NCBI GenBank assembly: GCA_949825045.1
Contig: OX463815.1
Location: forward strand, 35,145,356 to 35,209,355
From: Argyresthia goedartella
Lineage: Eukaryota; Arthropoda; Insecta; Lepidoptera; Argyresthiidae
DNA length: 64,000 bases
Direction of reading: 5' to 3'
Of the stretch, positions 12,141 through 25,730 are shown one piece after another. The translations under genes and the position numbers were made by a program. Each line of letters starts with the position of its first letter. The first letter of the stretch is position 1. The notes beneath the pieces are model-generated. The model saw only the letters and a program-made list of their open reading frames with translations, ran no database searches and had not been told where the DNA came from.

Positions 12141-14913
12141 ATGTGCCCGTATAAAATGTTTGTGTTATGTTTAGAATGGGCTTTATTTACCTAATACCAA
12201 GACTTGTTTTCAGAAGCTCGTGGCAATTTTGCTGATCAGTTTAGGTTCCCAAATTGAATCGGCGTAAGACGTTGTGGTAAGCCTCAAGATTTTGTAAAGG
12301 TACCGGTTCAAATTTCAATGTAGTATAGAAATTGAATACTTAAAATCCTTGGTCTAACTAAGCCCCAATACGCAAACAAATATTCTATCTATACGGATGA
12401 CATCGTCAAGACCGGGTTAAAGTATCTTGTACTTAAAATAGGACCATGGGAAGCTTTTTCAAGCTATTTCTAACGACACTGCCCTTATCACTACCAACTA
12501 AAGCTCAAAAGTTAAATTCCGTTAAGCCGTTGAGGCTGGTTATACAAACAAACATATATTAGCTTCGACAGTGGGAATAACAATTAATTTGTAAAAAAAA
12601 AACATCAAAAAAAAATAACTTGTATTATTGATTTAATTGCCCCATGCCAAGTTATAATTTTAAAAAAGTGTTGAAATAAGTTATAAGTAATTGTTATTGG
12701 ATCATTTATGGGGAACTGTGTACGCTTTTATAATAAGTTACCATAGGGAATTGATCAATTACCCTTGCAAAGGTTTAAAACATTAATGAGATTAGCCCAT
12801 CTCATAAACAAAGCCTATTAATGACTATGTTAAAGACAAAACTGCATGGCCTCAATGCACCAAGCTCATTCGTATAAGATAAGATTATTCGGATATTGTA
12901 CATTGTATAATAACAAAAAAAAATACAAAAATAAAAAAAAAATACATCCTCGTAGAGTTTCTTGGTGCTGTCTTCTGTGACGGGCGTATTTCCGAAGCAC
13001 TGGTATGGAGTCTCCTTTTCCAGTGCGAGATTCAAACATGAATCGCCACTTGAAAGGGAGATTTCCTTTTTCAAACTCAAATCATAATCAGTAATTTACA
13101 CTCATTAGTTTTTTTTTATATAAATTTATATGAGACTAAAGTAAGTGTTTGACTTGTAAAAGTGCATTATTTTTGCCTATTTTCAATAAAAAAAGTTTGA
13201 GTTTGAAAAGCATATGACCCTGTTTCTGGCGCAGTCAAGTAAAAACGGAGAATCACTAAGGTCACAAGAATAGTTCCAGACCAGTTTCAGTATGTACGAC
13301 GAAAGATATTTTAATTCTTCACTAGTCGACCCAACATACGTCGTTCTGACAAAAGCTACTAACATCATCTATTGACAGTAGCAGAAGCAGAAGCAATTGA
13401 TATGAGCTGAACCAATGATTTGCGATTTCCTTTCCTCGGCGGTTCCCTTTGAGCGTTTATTTATGTTTCTCCGCTAGAACCTTCCCAAGACTTCAACGAA
13501 TAGCTAATTTAAAACAATTTCATCCAAATCGGCATAGCCGTTCTCGAGCTTCGCACTTACCAAACCATTTAGCGATTCACTTGATATATATGGATAAATA
13601 GACGATACAGATAGATCGATATAGATAACAATTAAGAATAGGCTCCCGCATTGCTTCACAGGCGGCGATTCAAAGAGCTTAATTTTCATACGCTCTACGG
13701 TGATTAACTAGCTTCATTCAGAAGAAGCGAACGCTTCACGGAAAGCCGAAGAAAATCGAAGTTGGATATCTCGAGGGATGCTCTCCGTCTTTACATTTCG
13801 ATCAAAAGTCTAGACAGCATTGAAATATTTTAATGGAAGAAAAATAGTCTCACTCGAAGCTATACGTGGGCGCATCTGTGCCTTTGCCAGCCCGCTTGTT
13901 TTTATCCGACCACGAGGAAGCGAAAGGCAGGGTAATGATCATGACCATTAAGTACATAGTACTACTCGGGTGACCTAAGTTGCCACCTGGCTCGAATGAC
14001 GTTTGTACAAAGTTTACAAAAAAAATGTCGTTTCCATTTACAAAGTTATTTATAAATTATGTACTTATTAGGTACATAGTACTAATCATACTAAATCGTG
14101 ATTCGGGTAGGTACATAATTGATATTAGATTGAGGTTGTGCATAGTGTGCCAGTCAGTCAGTTAGAGCAGACATTGGGCATTTTGCGATTGCAGATTTGA
14201 TCAATAATCGTGTATTTCCTCGCATCCGGAAATATTTTTCATCAAAATGTTTACTGTGTTGTTCTTTAAATGTTTCAGATTTTTTCTTGGGAGTCCAGTT
14301 GGGACGTTAATCTAAGCTATACATTGCAGGTATCTGAGTTGGTAGGAAATCTGAAAGCCAACATAATCAGAAGGGTGATATTACATACCAATAGGTAGAC
14401 ACTAGCTGTGGATCAGTTTTGAATTTAAGGTTGTCCAGTATAAAACCTTTGACTTTGACGTTCATATCATATTTTTTTTACTGGACAATGACAGTTGTCT
14501 GTTTACCTTTTTGTCGCTAGTAATGCGAGTTTAGATGTTTTGCTACAAAGTTGATATAAACTGATAAACTGTGAAAGATATTCATTCACCGCGTGATGAT
14601 CAGTGATAATCAGCCAATAATATCGACAACTTAAGTATTTCCAGCCCTAGTGTAAAATAAAAAATATTTTCCTCCACAAAATCATCGATTTGGAATGGGG
14701 ATTGTCGGGAATAAAATTAATTACCAGAGTTCAAAACCGCTCCGTTCGGTGGACATAGGTTTCATTCTCTTATAGTGCAGCAAAAGTAGTTCTTGGTTAC
14801 TAACAACATAGAGTCCAAAAGATATCGATCGCAGTTGAAAATTTGACCAATTAGAACATGATTTTGTGACACAAGCTGTCTTTAAATGCGACTCATGTTC
14901 ATCAAATACTTAC
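12141..14913. other. Mostly featureless AT-rich DNA
   Basis: Apart from the exon-like ORF at 12950-13080 I see no repeat or gene. A-rich runs occur at 12592-12612 and 12905-12945. Confidence 0.5.
12950..13080 (-). other. Exon-like ORF, unrecognised
   Basis: The minus strand reads SLKKEISLSSGDSCLNLALE then KETPYQCFGNTPVTEDSTKK and LYED, followed by a possible donor GATGTATTTT. The composition is protein-like, but there is no good acceptor and no recognised family. Being on the unc-5 strand, it could be a 3' unc-5 exon, but nothing in it resembles ZU5 or a death domain. Confidence 0.2.
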
Positions 14914-15105
14914 GGTTACATACATCGCTTCTGGCCCCACACTAGGATACCCTGTGTCGAGGGAACCAGAAACAGCGACATCACACACATATACACATAC
15001 AAGACCACAAGAAGAGTTTTTTTTTCTTTACCCCCTACCGGGGATCGAAGCCGGGACCACGCGCGTGGTAGGCAAAGCCACTATCGCAGCGCCACAGAGG
15101 TCGTC
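14914..15105 (-). mobile_element. tRNA-derived SINE, family S2
   Basis: Complete minus-strand copy (TACATCGCTTCTGGCCCCAC ... GCGCCACAGAGGTCGTC). It creates spurious short ORFs. Confidence 0.9.
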
Positions 15106-18100
15106 ATCTAGAAATTTCTATCACAGTGCCTACCAAATTGAAGCTTTGAAGGATGTTTGCTTACTTCAAATTGACGTTGGTTGTCAGGAGGTCATGAGTC
15201 ATTCAAAGTGCTGTCATAGTTGAAACGTAAATTTGACAGGAATCTGAATTAATCAACAACAGAATCGATGTACCTACTGCCTTTGTTCGGGTGTACATTT
15301 AAGGATACAAAAGTTACACCTACTAACACTATTATAAACACTTTACTACATCAAATACGGTCACGTTCAAAAGCCAGTACGAAGAAATGCAAATCGAAGG
15401 TCCGCTTGAAACGTTTATGACGTCATAAACGTCACATCAACGCACAAGAGACATCTATTAACTGAAACCGTAAACTGTCCGCATAAATTATACATGTTTA
15501 TGCGGTTTTTATGAAGACAACTGACTGGAATTTAAGCACTAGTAAAAGTAATGTTGACTCAATCCATGGCATGACTTGGCTTCATGTTAGCTTTTTAATA
15601 CTGTTTTTAATTGCTGTTTGTCGGAGAAAAAAATAATCTTAGTACTCAATTCGAGGTATAATAAAGATTGCCTTTTGTTTAACCCGTTCTAAAATAAAAT
15701 GTGTTTAATTTAGAGAAATGTTTCATTCGGAAAGTTAAGCGATTTTCTTTATTCTGGAACGACCACATCTGGTGGCAAGGCAAGTTGCGTGCCCGCGCCT
15801 AGTTGAGCAAATGCTCAGTCATGGACTTACCCGCCAATTAAGAGTTTTAGAACCTTAATTTTAGTATGGCGTTTTCATTCCTTCGCGCGGGCTATATGCA
15901 TTTATAATTATATAAACAGAAGAAAAGTATGAAGTGACAGTTGTCAAAATTCCTAAGAAATCCCTATGGCGTCTACAATAACCATAGACTATTTTTTCAT
16001 GGAGTATTTTAGTTACGTTTGCTGCATGCAGAATCGGCTTGTTTACGTGAATTTCAGTACCTACCTACTTGCATACAGTATTATATAGTGTTAACCTCGA
16101 ACCCGCTGATTCAACTAGTAACTGTCCGTGATACATCTTGTCTCGACCTACCGACGGCCACAATCATTTCCGCCCGATATCCCCAAGTCGAACTCAATCA
16201 AATTGACTCTGTCCACATTGACTTTCCGGGCTTTCCGTCCCATGCAAACATCACGGACGGCGGCGACACGGAAAGGAACCCCCGGATGCACGACCGACAA
16301 CTCAGAATCTGAGCTACACTCAAAAACACGCTGTCACTGTCCCTCGCGCGGAACACGAATGCGAGAGTATTGCGTTTAAGCAGCACTTTATTCGAGTAGT
16401 AGTCTGTGGAGTCACGGAGCGAAACAAGCATTTCCAATAAAGCACTAATTCTTCCTCTGTTCTTTTTAATCCGGGTTTTGGAACGGAAATTAACCTTCGT
16501 TTCTTGCGTGACAAGTTTAGTAAAAGGGTATTTTACTTTATTCCTCTGTTTGTTTGCTGTTTGATAAATGAACTCTTTTTACTTGTATCGCAATTTTGTC
16601 GAAGAGTTGAAATTACATTACTTCAAAAGCTTGTTCTTCGGAAATTCGGCAATATTACGCTGAATCATCTGTACGCTAAATGCTACATACATACAAAATA
16701 TACTTTTCACGCCACTGTTCGGAAATATGGCCAAAGATGGTTTGAAATGAGAGTAGAAAGTAGTTCTTAGTAGAACAATTCAAAAACAGTCAAACAATGT
16801 AGATTTGCAAAGAAAAATGTAGTGTTTAGCGGCCTTTTTTACTTTCTACTCTGCTATTGGTCGATTATTTTCGGTCGTCCATCTATTGCTTACTTTCTAT
16901 ACCTGGGCAACAATGTACTATTATACAACTAAGTTGTATTGAAGTAAATTCAGACATTTTATTATTTCCATCGTTATAATATTTATGTTTACTTATGTTG
17001 AAAACCAGAATGCAACCATATTTTTTGGCAAAAACATAAAAATATTTCAAGCGTATATTATCATCATAACGTATTCTTGCCACTTCAAGTTCACAACTTT
17101 GTATCTTTAACGGGCGTCTCAAAAGCGTGTAAAAACGATGTAAAACTCATATAAAATTATAGGCATATTCCCCGTACAAAAGGTATTGACTACGAGCTGT
17201 AAACGTGTTTTGTGAATGCTACACAATGTTGGTGCTAAATGCTACTGCTTTTTGTGGAAGAGAACGTAAAAGTCATGTTGAGTCAAATATCTTTTGTCTC
17301 GGAACGAAAGGTGCGAATAAGGTGAAATGACAGAGAGAGAGAGTGACAGAGCGAGAAGTCACATTTCATTTAAAGTCAGTGATATTTGGTGTGTCCTGTG
17401 TATGTGCGTAAGTAATTTGATGGACATGGGATGGACACTTGAATGCAAGGTTCTAGAAAGTGGCACACTCGTTATTTTAATTTAAAGGCGTTTAGATGAG
17501 CGGCTGCTCATTATTGCTGTTTTTAAGGAATTGAATCATTGATGGCTGTGACTCAGTGGGTCTTATGGGTCAGGAGTTTTAAAGTTAATGTGAATAGAAA
17601 ACAATGCCTCAGCTACAACGTATGCGAAAACTTACGTACAACTTTTGTTATATAACGTAATATTATGAATTATGACGTGACAAGAATAGAACCTTGTGAA
17701 TTGTTTCATAACGCTCCAGAGGTCTAAATTTGATCATCCAGAGAGGGGTCGATCACATAACGGTTCATAGTAATTGAAACTATAGATATTTACCCAAACA
17801 ATAACGCAAACTTCAAAATAATAGTTTCCGCCATCATGTCGGTACACTCGCAAACAAAACACTCCAACGCATTTCCATTTGCGTTTCTGTTTCTATTATC
17901 CACTCGTAACTGTACTCGGTAGCAAACTTGAATCGTCAATGGCTCATCGATCTTTTACTATGTAGAGTGGATTCATGCTAAATTGGCCAAACACCAATAT
18001 GAGGCAAACCCGATATTACACACGTATAATGTATTAAACGAATTCTTTGGCCAAATTTGGGATAATTTTATTTAACTTACGTAATATCAATTACATCACG

Positions 18101-19260
18101 CATATCTGCCTCTTGATTAAAAACCATCGCCTATTATTTGTCCGGAAATCAATCAAAGCGATTTGTCGCATCGAGAGTTACCAATCTTTGGCGAAATAAA
18201 AATAGGATTGTGCCTTAAAAATCCAGTGTATTCGTTCATTTCCGTCCAGTGATTGATTTGATTGATTTATTAAAAAAAATATTTCTAAAGCCCATAAAGG
18301 TGCTGTTTGCGCCGGTATAGTGCGATTACGGGTGCCTTGGGATGCGCCTTCTGTGGGTCGATACTGGGATTACCACCCGGTCAGATCTCGTCTTCTTGTC
18401 CTTGGTAATGGACCAAGAAGGCGCCCAAAGCAGTCTGGCCATAAACAATCGAAATCGAGTGTGTGTCAGCTGTCGATATGAACAATAACAATAAAAAGTG
18501 TCATTACCGCTCCTTATTAATTTATTTGACATAAACCCGAACCAGACTCAATATACATACTTCAGGAAGCTATTTCGGACTCCCCAAACTTCCATTGCGG
18601 CCACCCCGAATTCCCATTGCCCTGGAACGGCAGCCGAGATCCACCTAACGGTAAGCCCCCCTTCTATCCGTAGTGGGCTTTTCCCAGGGTATCCACGATT
18701 CCGTGCTACAACAGGTGCCATAAATTTATTATAAATGGATTAAAATAAGAAGAATTGCAAGTTTACTTAATGATAGCGCCGCGGTATAAAATTATATCAA
18801 TCATACAAAGGATTGGAGTGGAGATAGAAGGTTAAAAAAAAGATCCTAAGACTCGCTCAGGTAAGCGCTGGTAGATCAGCGCAACCTTCCTACTTTCTGT
18901 CAACGTCCTTAGAAAAGCTTCACACGGGACCAGCTCAATTCTACGGTGATTAAATTATGTATGAAATTAAAACTAAATCTATCCGGGAATTAATCAAAGT
19001 GATTTAACAGCACAAAATTTCACTTAGCGAGATAATGTTTCAAGTTTCTCAAGCATAGCGAAGTTAATCCCTAAATAGATAAAATGAATGAAATAAAACA
19101 GTCAGATAAACGAATATTTTTTGTCGCCGTGGCTACCTTCGCTAATTAGGTGACCGCGTAGATCAGTAGGTACGGATTATCTCTCTATCTGCTTTCTTTC
19201 TCCATCGCGGTGGCTATCTTGTTCGAGTGTCATAATAATGAAAAGAGATAATATCTTGGA
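15106..19260. other. Mostly featureless AT-rich DNA
   Basis: No recognised transposon or gene. 16110-16420 is GC-richer, with open frames on both strands (for example ARYPQVELNQIDSVHIDFPG on plus), but without homology I can name. Confidence 0.5.
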
Positions 19261-19680
19261 CACTATAATATCTGAGATGAACGCACAGAAGTTTGAAGAG
19301 TGGTTCGGGGAGATACTGCCTCAGTTGAAAGCTGGTTCAGTGATTGTTATAGATAATGCCTTCTTTGACTTGAGAAAATCAGAAGTCGTACCAAAGATAA
19401 CCTAGACAAAGGCAAGATTACATGATTGGCTGCGCGAAATAAATAGTATTTATGAAGCAAATTTCTGCTTCATAAATACTATTTATTACGCATAAAGACG
19501 AAATGAATAAGGCGCATGGCATCTCAGTTCTTCTCGTGCCCCCTTGCCATTGCAAACTCAACCCTATTGAATTGATTTGGGGGCAATTTGAAGGGTACGT
19601 AACCCGAAATAACACAATGTATAAAATTAGAGACGTCAAAAGGCTGTTTGAACAAGGCTTAGTAAAAGATCTTTTATAAT
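19261..19680 (+). pseudogene. Tc1/mariner-superfamily (DDE) transposase remnant
   Basis: One frame reads MNAQKFEEWFGEILPQLKAG then SVIVIDNAFFDLRKSE, with the second catalytic Asp in VIDNA. After stops and a palindrome insertion it continues LSVLLVPPCHCKLNPIELIW then GQFEGYVTRNN, with the catalytic Glu in NPIELIWGQ. These are hallmark blocks of Tc1-like transposases. The 5' part is absent. The copy is cut by an RTE-type LINE beginning about 19683. Confidence 0.85.
19438..19487. repeat. Perfect 22-bp inverted repeat with 6-base loop
   Basis: The left arm 19438-19459 (AATAAATAGTATTTATGAAG + CA) and right arm 19466-19487 are exact complements around AATTTC. It lies inside the Tc1-like pseudogene, where other members have continuous coding sequence. 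Confidence 0.9.
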
Positions 19681-19682
19681 TG

Positions 19683-20700
19683 ATGTACAAAATCTTTTTC
19701 TTCCCCTTCTTCCTCTTCTTCAGCATGCTCTTATCCTCTGCTGCACATATGCCTCCCCAATTGACGGCCAATTTGTATAGGCTGCAGCCATTCTCTTCCA
19801 TGTCGGGCCAGCTGTACTCCTGATGTCATCGCACCGTCTTGTCGCAGGTCTTCCAACACTTCTCTTTCTTGTACGGGGCCTCCAAGAATTAACGCTATCT
19901 TCCATCGTTTCTGCGACCGATGTGTCCTGTTCCTTGCCATTTAAGTCACGCTACATGTTTCCCCACATCGGTGACTTTAGTGCGTGTGCGAATGAGTTCA
20001 TTCCGTATCATATTGTCGAATGATACCTCGACCATCGACCTTTCCATTGATCTTTATATGACTTTAGGTTTGTGCATCATCTTAGTCTAGTAAGGGTCCA
20101 TGATTTGCAAGCATAAGTCATCAACGGGAGAACACACTGATTGTAGACTCTTGTCTTGAGTATTTGATGAGAGGAAAGCATCCTTGAGCTTTTCGAAGGC
20201 TGCCCACTATTCTTCGGTTGATCTCTCGGGCCAGTGGGTTTCGTCCAAGACTAGGTTGTCATACTCCTCCATTTACTCTATCGCTCGGCAGTCAACTGTG
20301 ATCGGATATTAAGACATATCGGTCGTACCTATAACCTTGGTATTATCCGAATTCATCCGACTAAGGCCTACCCGGATTGATGAATGGCACAGATCATTAA
20401 GCTTTTTTTTCAGTTATCTTGGTGTTTCGGCGAGTATGATAATTTCGTCTGCAAAGCGAAGATGGTTGAGGTATTCTCAATCCACATTTATGCCCAAACT
20501 CTATGCCAGTCAAGGGTTTTGAAGATATCTTCCAGTGCGTTGATGAAGAGCTTTGGAGATATGACATTTCCTTGGCGTATGCCTTTTTTGACTGGTATAG
20601 TCGTCGTGGTCTTGCACAGTCATTGTGGCATCTGGAGGTATCTTTTGTTGATCTGACACAAATGATTCTGATGTACAAAATTATTCTGATTAAATGTTTG
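19683..20700 (-). mobile_element. RTE-type LINE, decayed 3' half
   Basis: On the minus strand, the segment around 20660-20500 gives a reverse-transcriptase block (KGIRQGNDISSKLFINALED then IFKTLDW). The LINE C-terminus follows at 19905-19720 as KRSVGRPATRRCDDIRSTAG then PTWKRMAAAYTNWPSIGEAY and VQQRI, which matches the usual RPxTRWxDD ... GEAYVQQW ending. Several stops and frameshifts. The 3' end abuts the Tc1-like remnant. Confidence 0.85.
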
Positions 20701-21430
20701 TTTAGGTGTTCACAAAACGCACATATCATAGAGTCACGCCTTTATGTTTATCAATATTATTTATGTAGTTGGTTTGTTTGTTTGTTTTTTTAATTTATTT
20801 TGTTCTGGGAAAGCTTTGTGAGGATTTCCAACATTGCTTTTCATTTTGTGAATCAAACTCAAACTCAAACTCAAAACGTTTATTCTGTAAATAGGCCACA
20901 AGGGCACTTTCACATGTCATTTCATTTCATTTTTTACAGAACATTTGGTATTATTATTTGTATCATATTATCAGAAAAAAAAGTACTTAATTATTGTTTC
21001 TGAGAGATGTAAAGAGTCTCAAATGTCATAATAAAATAATTATTTTATTTTCAATACAGTGAAGTCTTGTATATTTTTTTTTTTAATAAAAATGACATGC
21101 TTTTTTACCTGAGGAAGTGATTATTATTTTTACCCTTTCGCTATTTCAATCATTAAATCAAATTCAGAATTAGACTGCGCTTATCAGAACCAGTCTGCGC
21201 GAGAACCTAACTAGCGCAGATAGCCGGCGGCGAAAAAAATTTATCGTTCAACGGACGATTTATTTAATTAATTAAATCGATTTAAGAATTCAAATCACTA
21301 TGATTCAGAAACTAGCAATATTATTTTGCTAATTCACGGAAAGATAGTAATTACTAACTAACGACTATTAAGTTCATAATTATAGTTTTCACGAAGATTA
21401 TAGTAGTGACCAAACACCAAATTCTCAAAT

Positions 21431-21935
21431 AAAACCGACCAAGTGCGAGTAGGACGTCGGACCCGCACACGAAGGGTTCCATACTATTTTAGAGGGAAAA
21501 AATTAAAACGACATTGTTTTTACGAGTACACCTTTTTAATAATTAATAATAAAATATTATTTACAAAAATAATATAAAGTATGATGAAAAACTTGTTATT
21601 ATTTATTACACTTCAAATAACTAAGCAAAAAAATCAATACCCGCAATCTTTTACGATAATATCTGGAGTGTCCAGTTCAGTTCACCGATAAATAAATAAT
21701 AAAACATACATAGCCAAGAAAATGGCCATACAAATAATCTCTTATGTAGGTACTACTTTTAATTATTAAAAACCATTAAGTTTTATTATTTGTTGTTATA
21801 GTGGCAATATAAATACACCCTCTGTGGAAATCTCAACCTATTTTGGTTGATCCTGGTAACAGACGGACGGACAGACGGACAGCGGAGGTTTAGTAATATG
21901 GTCCCGTTTGGCACCTTTCGAATACTAAAAAATAG
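21431..21935 (-). repeat. Dispersed repeat family F5
   Basis: Minus-strand copy bounded by AAAACCGACCAAGTGCGAGT and GGTCCCGTTTGGCACCTTTC, with an internal (GACG)n run near 21862. The family has no ORF. Confidence 0.8.
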
Positions 21936-22421
21936 CACAGAGTGAGATACACTTATAAATCCTTGTGTTCAATATTGTTAGCAAAGCTAGGAGCTCTCAG
22001 TGTCTGGATCATCTATATCCTCAACATCAATGACAAAAAGCGTTCGAATTTCGAATGCGTTCTCGATTACAAACGTGCGCAAATAGTGCGCCGAACACAA
22101 ATGACATCATTTCCGCAACGGAAATGGAGTAAACAATATATTCCACGTATGACGTTTAGATGGTGACTGTACGGTTAGAGGGTCTGATTTCGGATGCGTT
22201 CAGTGCAATCTTTCTGCTATCACTTACGCGTTTAGATTTGAGACGTAAATTATATATTTTTTATTATAGGGTAATATCAGTGTGCGTCTGTCTAAAAGTA
22301 ATTATGTTGTTTAATTTTAGACAAAATAGCAAGTTTATTAGAATTATGCCCAAATTGACATCGGTCGTACGTCGGTATTCGCACGACTGGGTGAAGTTAA
22401 TAAAGTTCACGTGTGACGTCA

Positions 22422-22950
22422 ATGTCGCAGTAAGTTGGTTAAATCAGACACATAACTAACTTTCTAGACCGTTAATTAAATACCGACGTTTAACCAAGTC
22501 GCTAAATTTCCGTCAGACAAGTGAGTGAACGAAACGTTTAACGAGTTCTCTAAATGTTCCTAGGCAACAAGACATATACAATATAAATATTTTTCTATGT
22601 GTATTTAAGTTTATGTTTTAAGTATTTTTTGTTTTTATTACATGTTCAACCTAACACGAAGGATAAAGTGTGCTTCGCTTCGCTCAACTCCTTTACCCCT
22701 CACCTAAGCTACCGCAATATTTTGCCCTGATATAAGCTGTGCAAATCAGCTGTTGTCGAGACGCCATCTTGTTTTCCATCACGCAGGCTTTCGGTAAGAC
22801 AGATTGTTAAACGTTTTCAATGATGCGTCATTGCGATGCGATACGAACGATGCGATATTCAAAATGCTAGTGACTTGGTTAAACGTCGGTATTTAATTAA
22901 CGGTCTAGAGAGTTAGTTAAGTGTCTGATTTAACCAACCAACTGCGACAT
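22422..22950. repeat. Long-TIR MITE, family F2 copy 1
   Basis: About 75-bp terminal inverted repeats: the left end starts TGTCGCAGTAAGTTGGTTAA and the right end is ...TTAACCAACCAACTGCGACA. Inside are AATTAAATACCGACGTTTAA and its complement. The interior holds a hairpin near 22655-22700 whose tip reads GCTTCGCTTCGCTC. No coding capacity, so presumably moved by a transposase encoded elsewhere. Confidence 0.8.
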
Positions 22951-23484
22951 CAATATCGGCTCACCTTTACACCTATTACTTTACCCAGTGATGCGACCGC
23001 AGTCGTCGTATTCGAGCGATGCCAATTATGACAGCGCCTATAGACCTTAGCCCTCTGTAACTTAATTCTCTCAATACAGATTGTCAGTTAAAATTATTAT
23101 TATTTCAGTCAAAACTTCTGCGTGTTATCCTGTTCTTAATAGACCCCAACATGATCAGGACTCCTGCTCTGCACCACCACTACATTCGCTCTACAGGCTC
23201 TGACGCGTAAAATGAATGGCTTATTAGCGCCTCGCAGTTCATTGCCCTCATCAGCATGACAAGTCATTTGGAAATGTTTCGAATAGAACAACATATTGAC
23301 GAACTACTCTCTATGGAGAGCCGAGTAAGCATTGAATTTAGCAGAGCTAATGAGTTGGGTTTTAATTAAATATGGAATAGCAGGTATGTATTGAGCGGAT
23401 TAACAGTAGTTAATTAGTTAAACACTCCTTGGTGTGACAGGGGAATATCTTAACGTGTCAGTAGGTTCCTTCAAGTCCCAATAA

Positions 23485-23946
23485 TAGTAGTTTATGTGAC
23501 TGATTCATAATGGAGGGCATTAATACTCGAGAGTGGGTTTATGAAACGAGCCGAAGGCAAGTTTCATAATAATATCACTCGAGAGTTTTAATGCCTAATT
23601 ATGGACAGTTACATACACTAGTTTATCTACACACATATCATAAGCTCTCTTTGATGTGTTCAGGAACCGCATGTTTGAGCGGCATTGTGGCATTGGTCAT
23701 TGCTCTGCATTGGTTTAGCTTATTCTGTAGTTCCAACTTCACAGACAAACTAGGGGCGGCACGCAGGCGGGCGTCGGCGTTCGATATTTGAATGTCAAAA
23801 TTTTACAAATTTTTGTACATTAAAGTCATAACGTATAAATTTTCAGATAAGAAATGAGTTTTTAGCAAATAGTTTTACATTATGCTGGTCTTAACGTGCG
23901 GTTTTTAGACGCAGTAAAGAGGGTTTGTGATACGTGTATAGATAAA
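23485..23946 (+). repeat. Family F1 repeat copy A (short-ORF foldback element)
   Basis: Shares start TAGTAGTTTATGTGAC and end ACGTGT(A/G)TAGATAAA with five other full copies. It contains a hairpin with the apex GAGCCGAAGGCAA, then an ORF beginning MPNYGQLHTLVYLHTYHKLS, then a 3' end that is the inverted complement of the middle segment starting TTTATCTACACAC. It belongs with the 63.1-kb copy to a subfamily lacking the internal tandem duplication. No target-site duplication is obvious. Confidence 0.85.
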
Positions 23947-24034
23947 AATATTCATTTCAATCTCGGGACCCGCAAAAGCAATCCCCTATGAAGATCCGGA
24001 TTAGCCGGTGCAATCCGGAATGTAATAGCAGACG

Positions 24035-24110
24035 ACCGGTTAATAACCGGATCGGGATTCGAACCTCTACCGCTAGAATGCTCCGACGAGGAACAATACC
24101 GTAGGGGACA
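24035..24110 (-). mobile_element. Diverged tRNA-like SINE head
   Basis: The minus strand has AGGTTCGAATCCCGATCCGG as a B box; the rest is weak. Confidence 0.4.
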
Positions 24111-24350
24111 TAACGCACGCTCTGAATTGTCTACGATCTACGATGCTTGTGGGCCGCTAAAATGTCGTGCTTACTTATGTACTAGGTAAAGTCGATAAGT
24201 TAGGCATGCCATCTTTGTCAAAGTCCAAAAAGTAACAATTACAAATGTGTTGGATTACTTGATTTACAGAAGCTGTTCTTTATTTTTTATTCCTCTATTT
24301 ATCTTTTAACGTATCCTTATTGAACGCATAATAAGCAATAATTTTCAGTT

Positions 24351-24482
24351 CATAATTTCATAATTTCTTTATTGCACACAAATCATACAAAAAAACAAGA
24401 GTTACATGAAAATAGTAAACAAAGGCGAGCTTATCTCTAATAAGAGATCTCTTCCAGCAAACCAGGTTAACATGGGAAAGGT
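24351..24482 (-). mobile_element. LINE-A 3' tail
   Basis: 5'-truncated copy: TTTCTTTATTGCACACAAAT ... AAAGGCGAGCTTATCTCTAA ... CTTCCAGCAAACCAGGT, matching the 3' UTR at 8030-8130. Confidence 0.85.
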
Positions 24483-25469
24483 TGATTGCTGATCAGTTCT
24501 CATTTTGAGCTCTCAAAAGCTAAAAAGCCATTCGCTAAATAGACTAATTTAAGATTTTTACAGCAAACAACACAATACTTAATGACGTCTAATCTTTCTC
24601 TGTGGACGAATCTTCAAAACTGAAACTATTCAAGAAGCCAATTTCACAAGTAGTAAAAGAAATCTACCAAATTGAATAAAAGTAATAAGAACATAGCCGA
24701 CCGTATCATCAGGCATGTAAGTCCTACCATGTATTATTCACTGTGCACCGTCTAGCCAAGCGCCATCTTATCGGCTCTCAAACTTCGATTTACAAGATAC
24801 CTCGGCAATACTTGGCATCACAGCCGACATATCGGCGAGGGGTACGCGATTAGAATTCTGTTGCGACGAATACATACCTGCTTTAAAGCCAAGGCTGCTG
24901 TGGTATGGGGGACATCTTCATACAATCTCTGTGGCGTTGGGGTTTCCCCGCGGAAGCGAGAAGGATTCAAAGCCGGCCGGGGAAGTAGAAAATAAGATCC
25001 CTACGGGTTTCTCGGTTCCTGTTTCTCACGACCCACGAAGAAGATACGCTACGAAAGCCAGGCTCGTCCGTGCAAAGGTCCCCGTTACTCCAGGCGGAAA
25101 GACCCGCATTAGAGGGACGTAATCGGGAAAAAATTAAAAAACATAGACCTAAACCACAGAATTTAAAATAAACTACGCTATTTTGTTATAAAGTTTTTTT
25201 AAGAGATTCTGCGAATACTAATAATATCTACATTTTGAACGCAGTTCCACTATGAAATTAGTTAGGATTTCAGAATTACAGGAAAAAATTAAACAATTTA
25301 GAGGTGTTTTCGTAATTAAATTCCATCGAGAAAATTTCATCCAATCGCGTTTCCCTTTAGTGAAAATCTTTATCAAATACTCAATAAACGTTAACCAAAA
25401 ATCAAATCTGTAGAAGACTTCAAGGTGGAGTAAATGGATTCGAAAAAAGCCCCATTTTTTTATTCGTAT

Positions 25470-25615
25470 CACCTTAACCTCTTGAATACCGCCGGCGTTA
25501 GATAACACCACTTTTCCGTCATAGGTTTTAAATTTTATTACCATGGCATAAGGTTCAAAATCTCGATCCGTCCCAACTACCCTCGGTTTTGAGAGGTTAA
25601 AGGTGCCCACGAGCG
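25470..25615 (-). repeat. Dispersed repeat shared with 5308-5395 and 50090-50160
   Basis: The minus strand reads GGGACGGATCGAGATTTTGA ... ACCATGGTAATAAAATTTAA ... GTGTTATCTAACGCCGGCGG. The 5.3-kb copy is the same sequence in plus orientation; the 50.1-kb copy is a weaker match. Confidence 0.75.
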
Positions 25616-25730
25616 ACGATTACAGATATGCGCGGGCGCCGTGACCGACCGAACACGTCACATCATCGGATGAGAGATTACGGTGTCAGTGTCACTCACT
25701 AAAATATATCTACAGAGCCGTGTACAGAGA

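Noticed and set aside
24931..25122. 63-codon ORF (MALGFPRGSEKDSKPAGEVE...) as a small gene
   Set aside because: It is GC-richer than its surroundings, but there is no recognised domain, no splice context and no repeat support either way.
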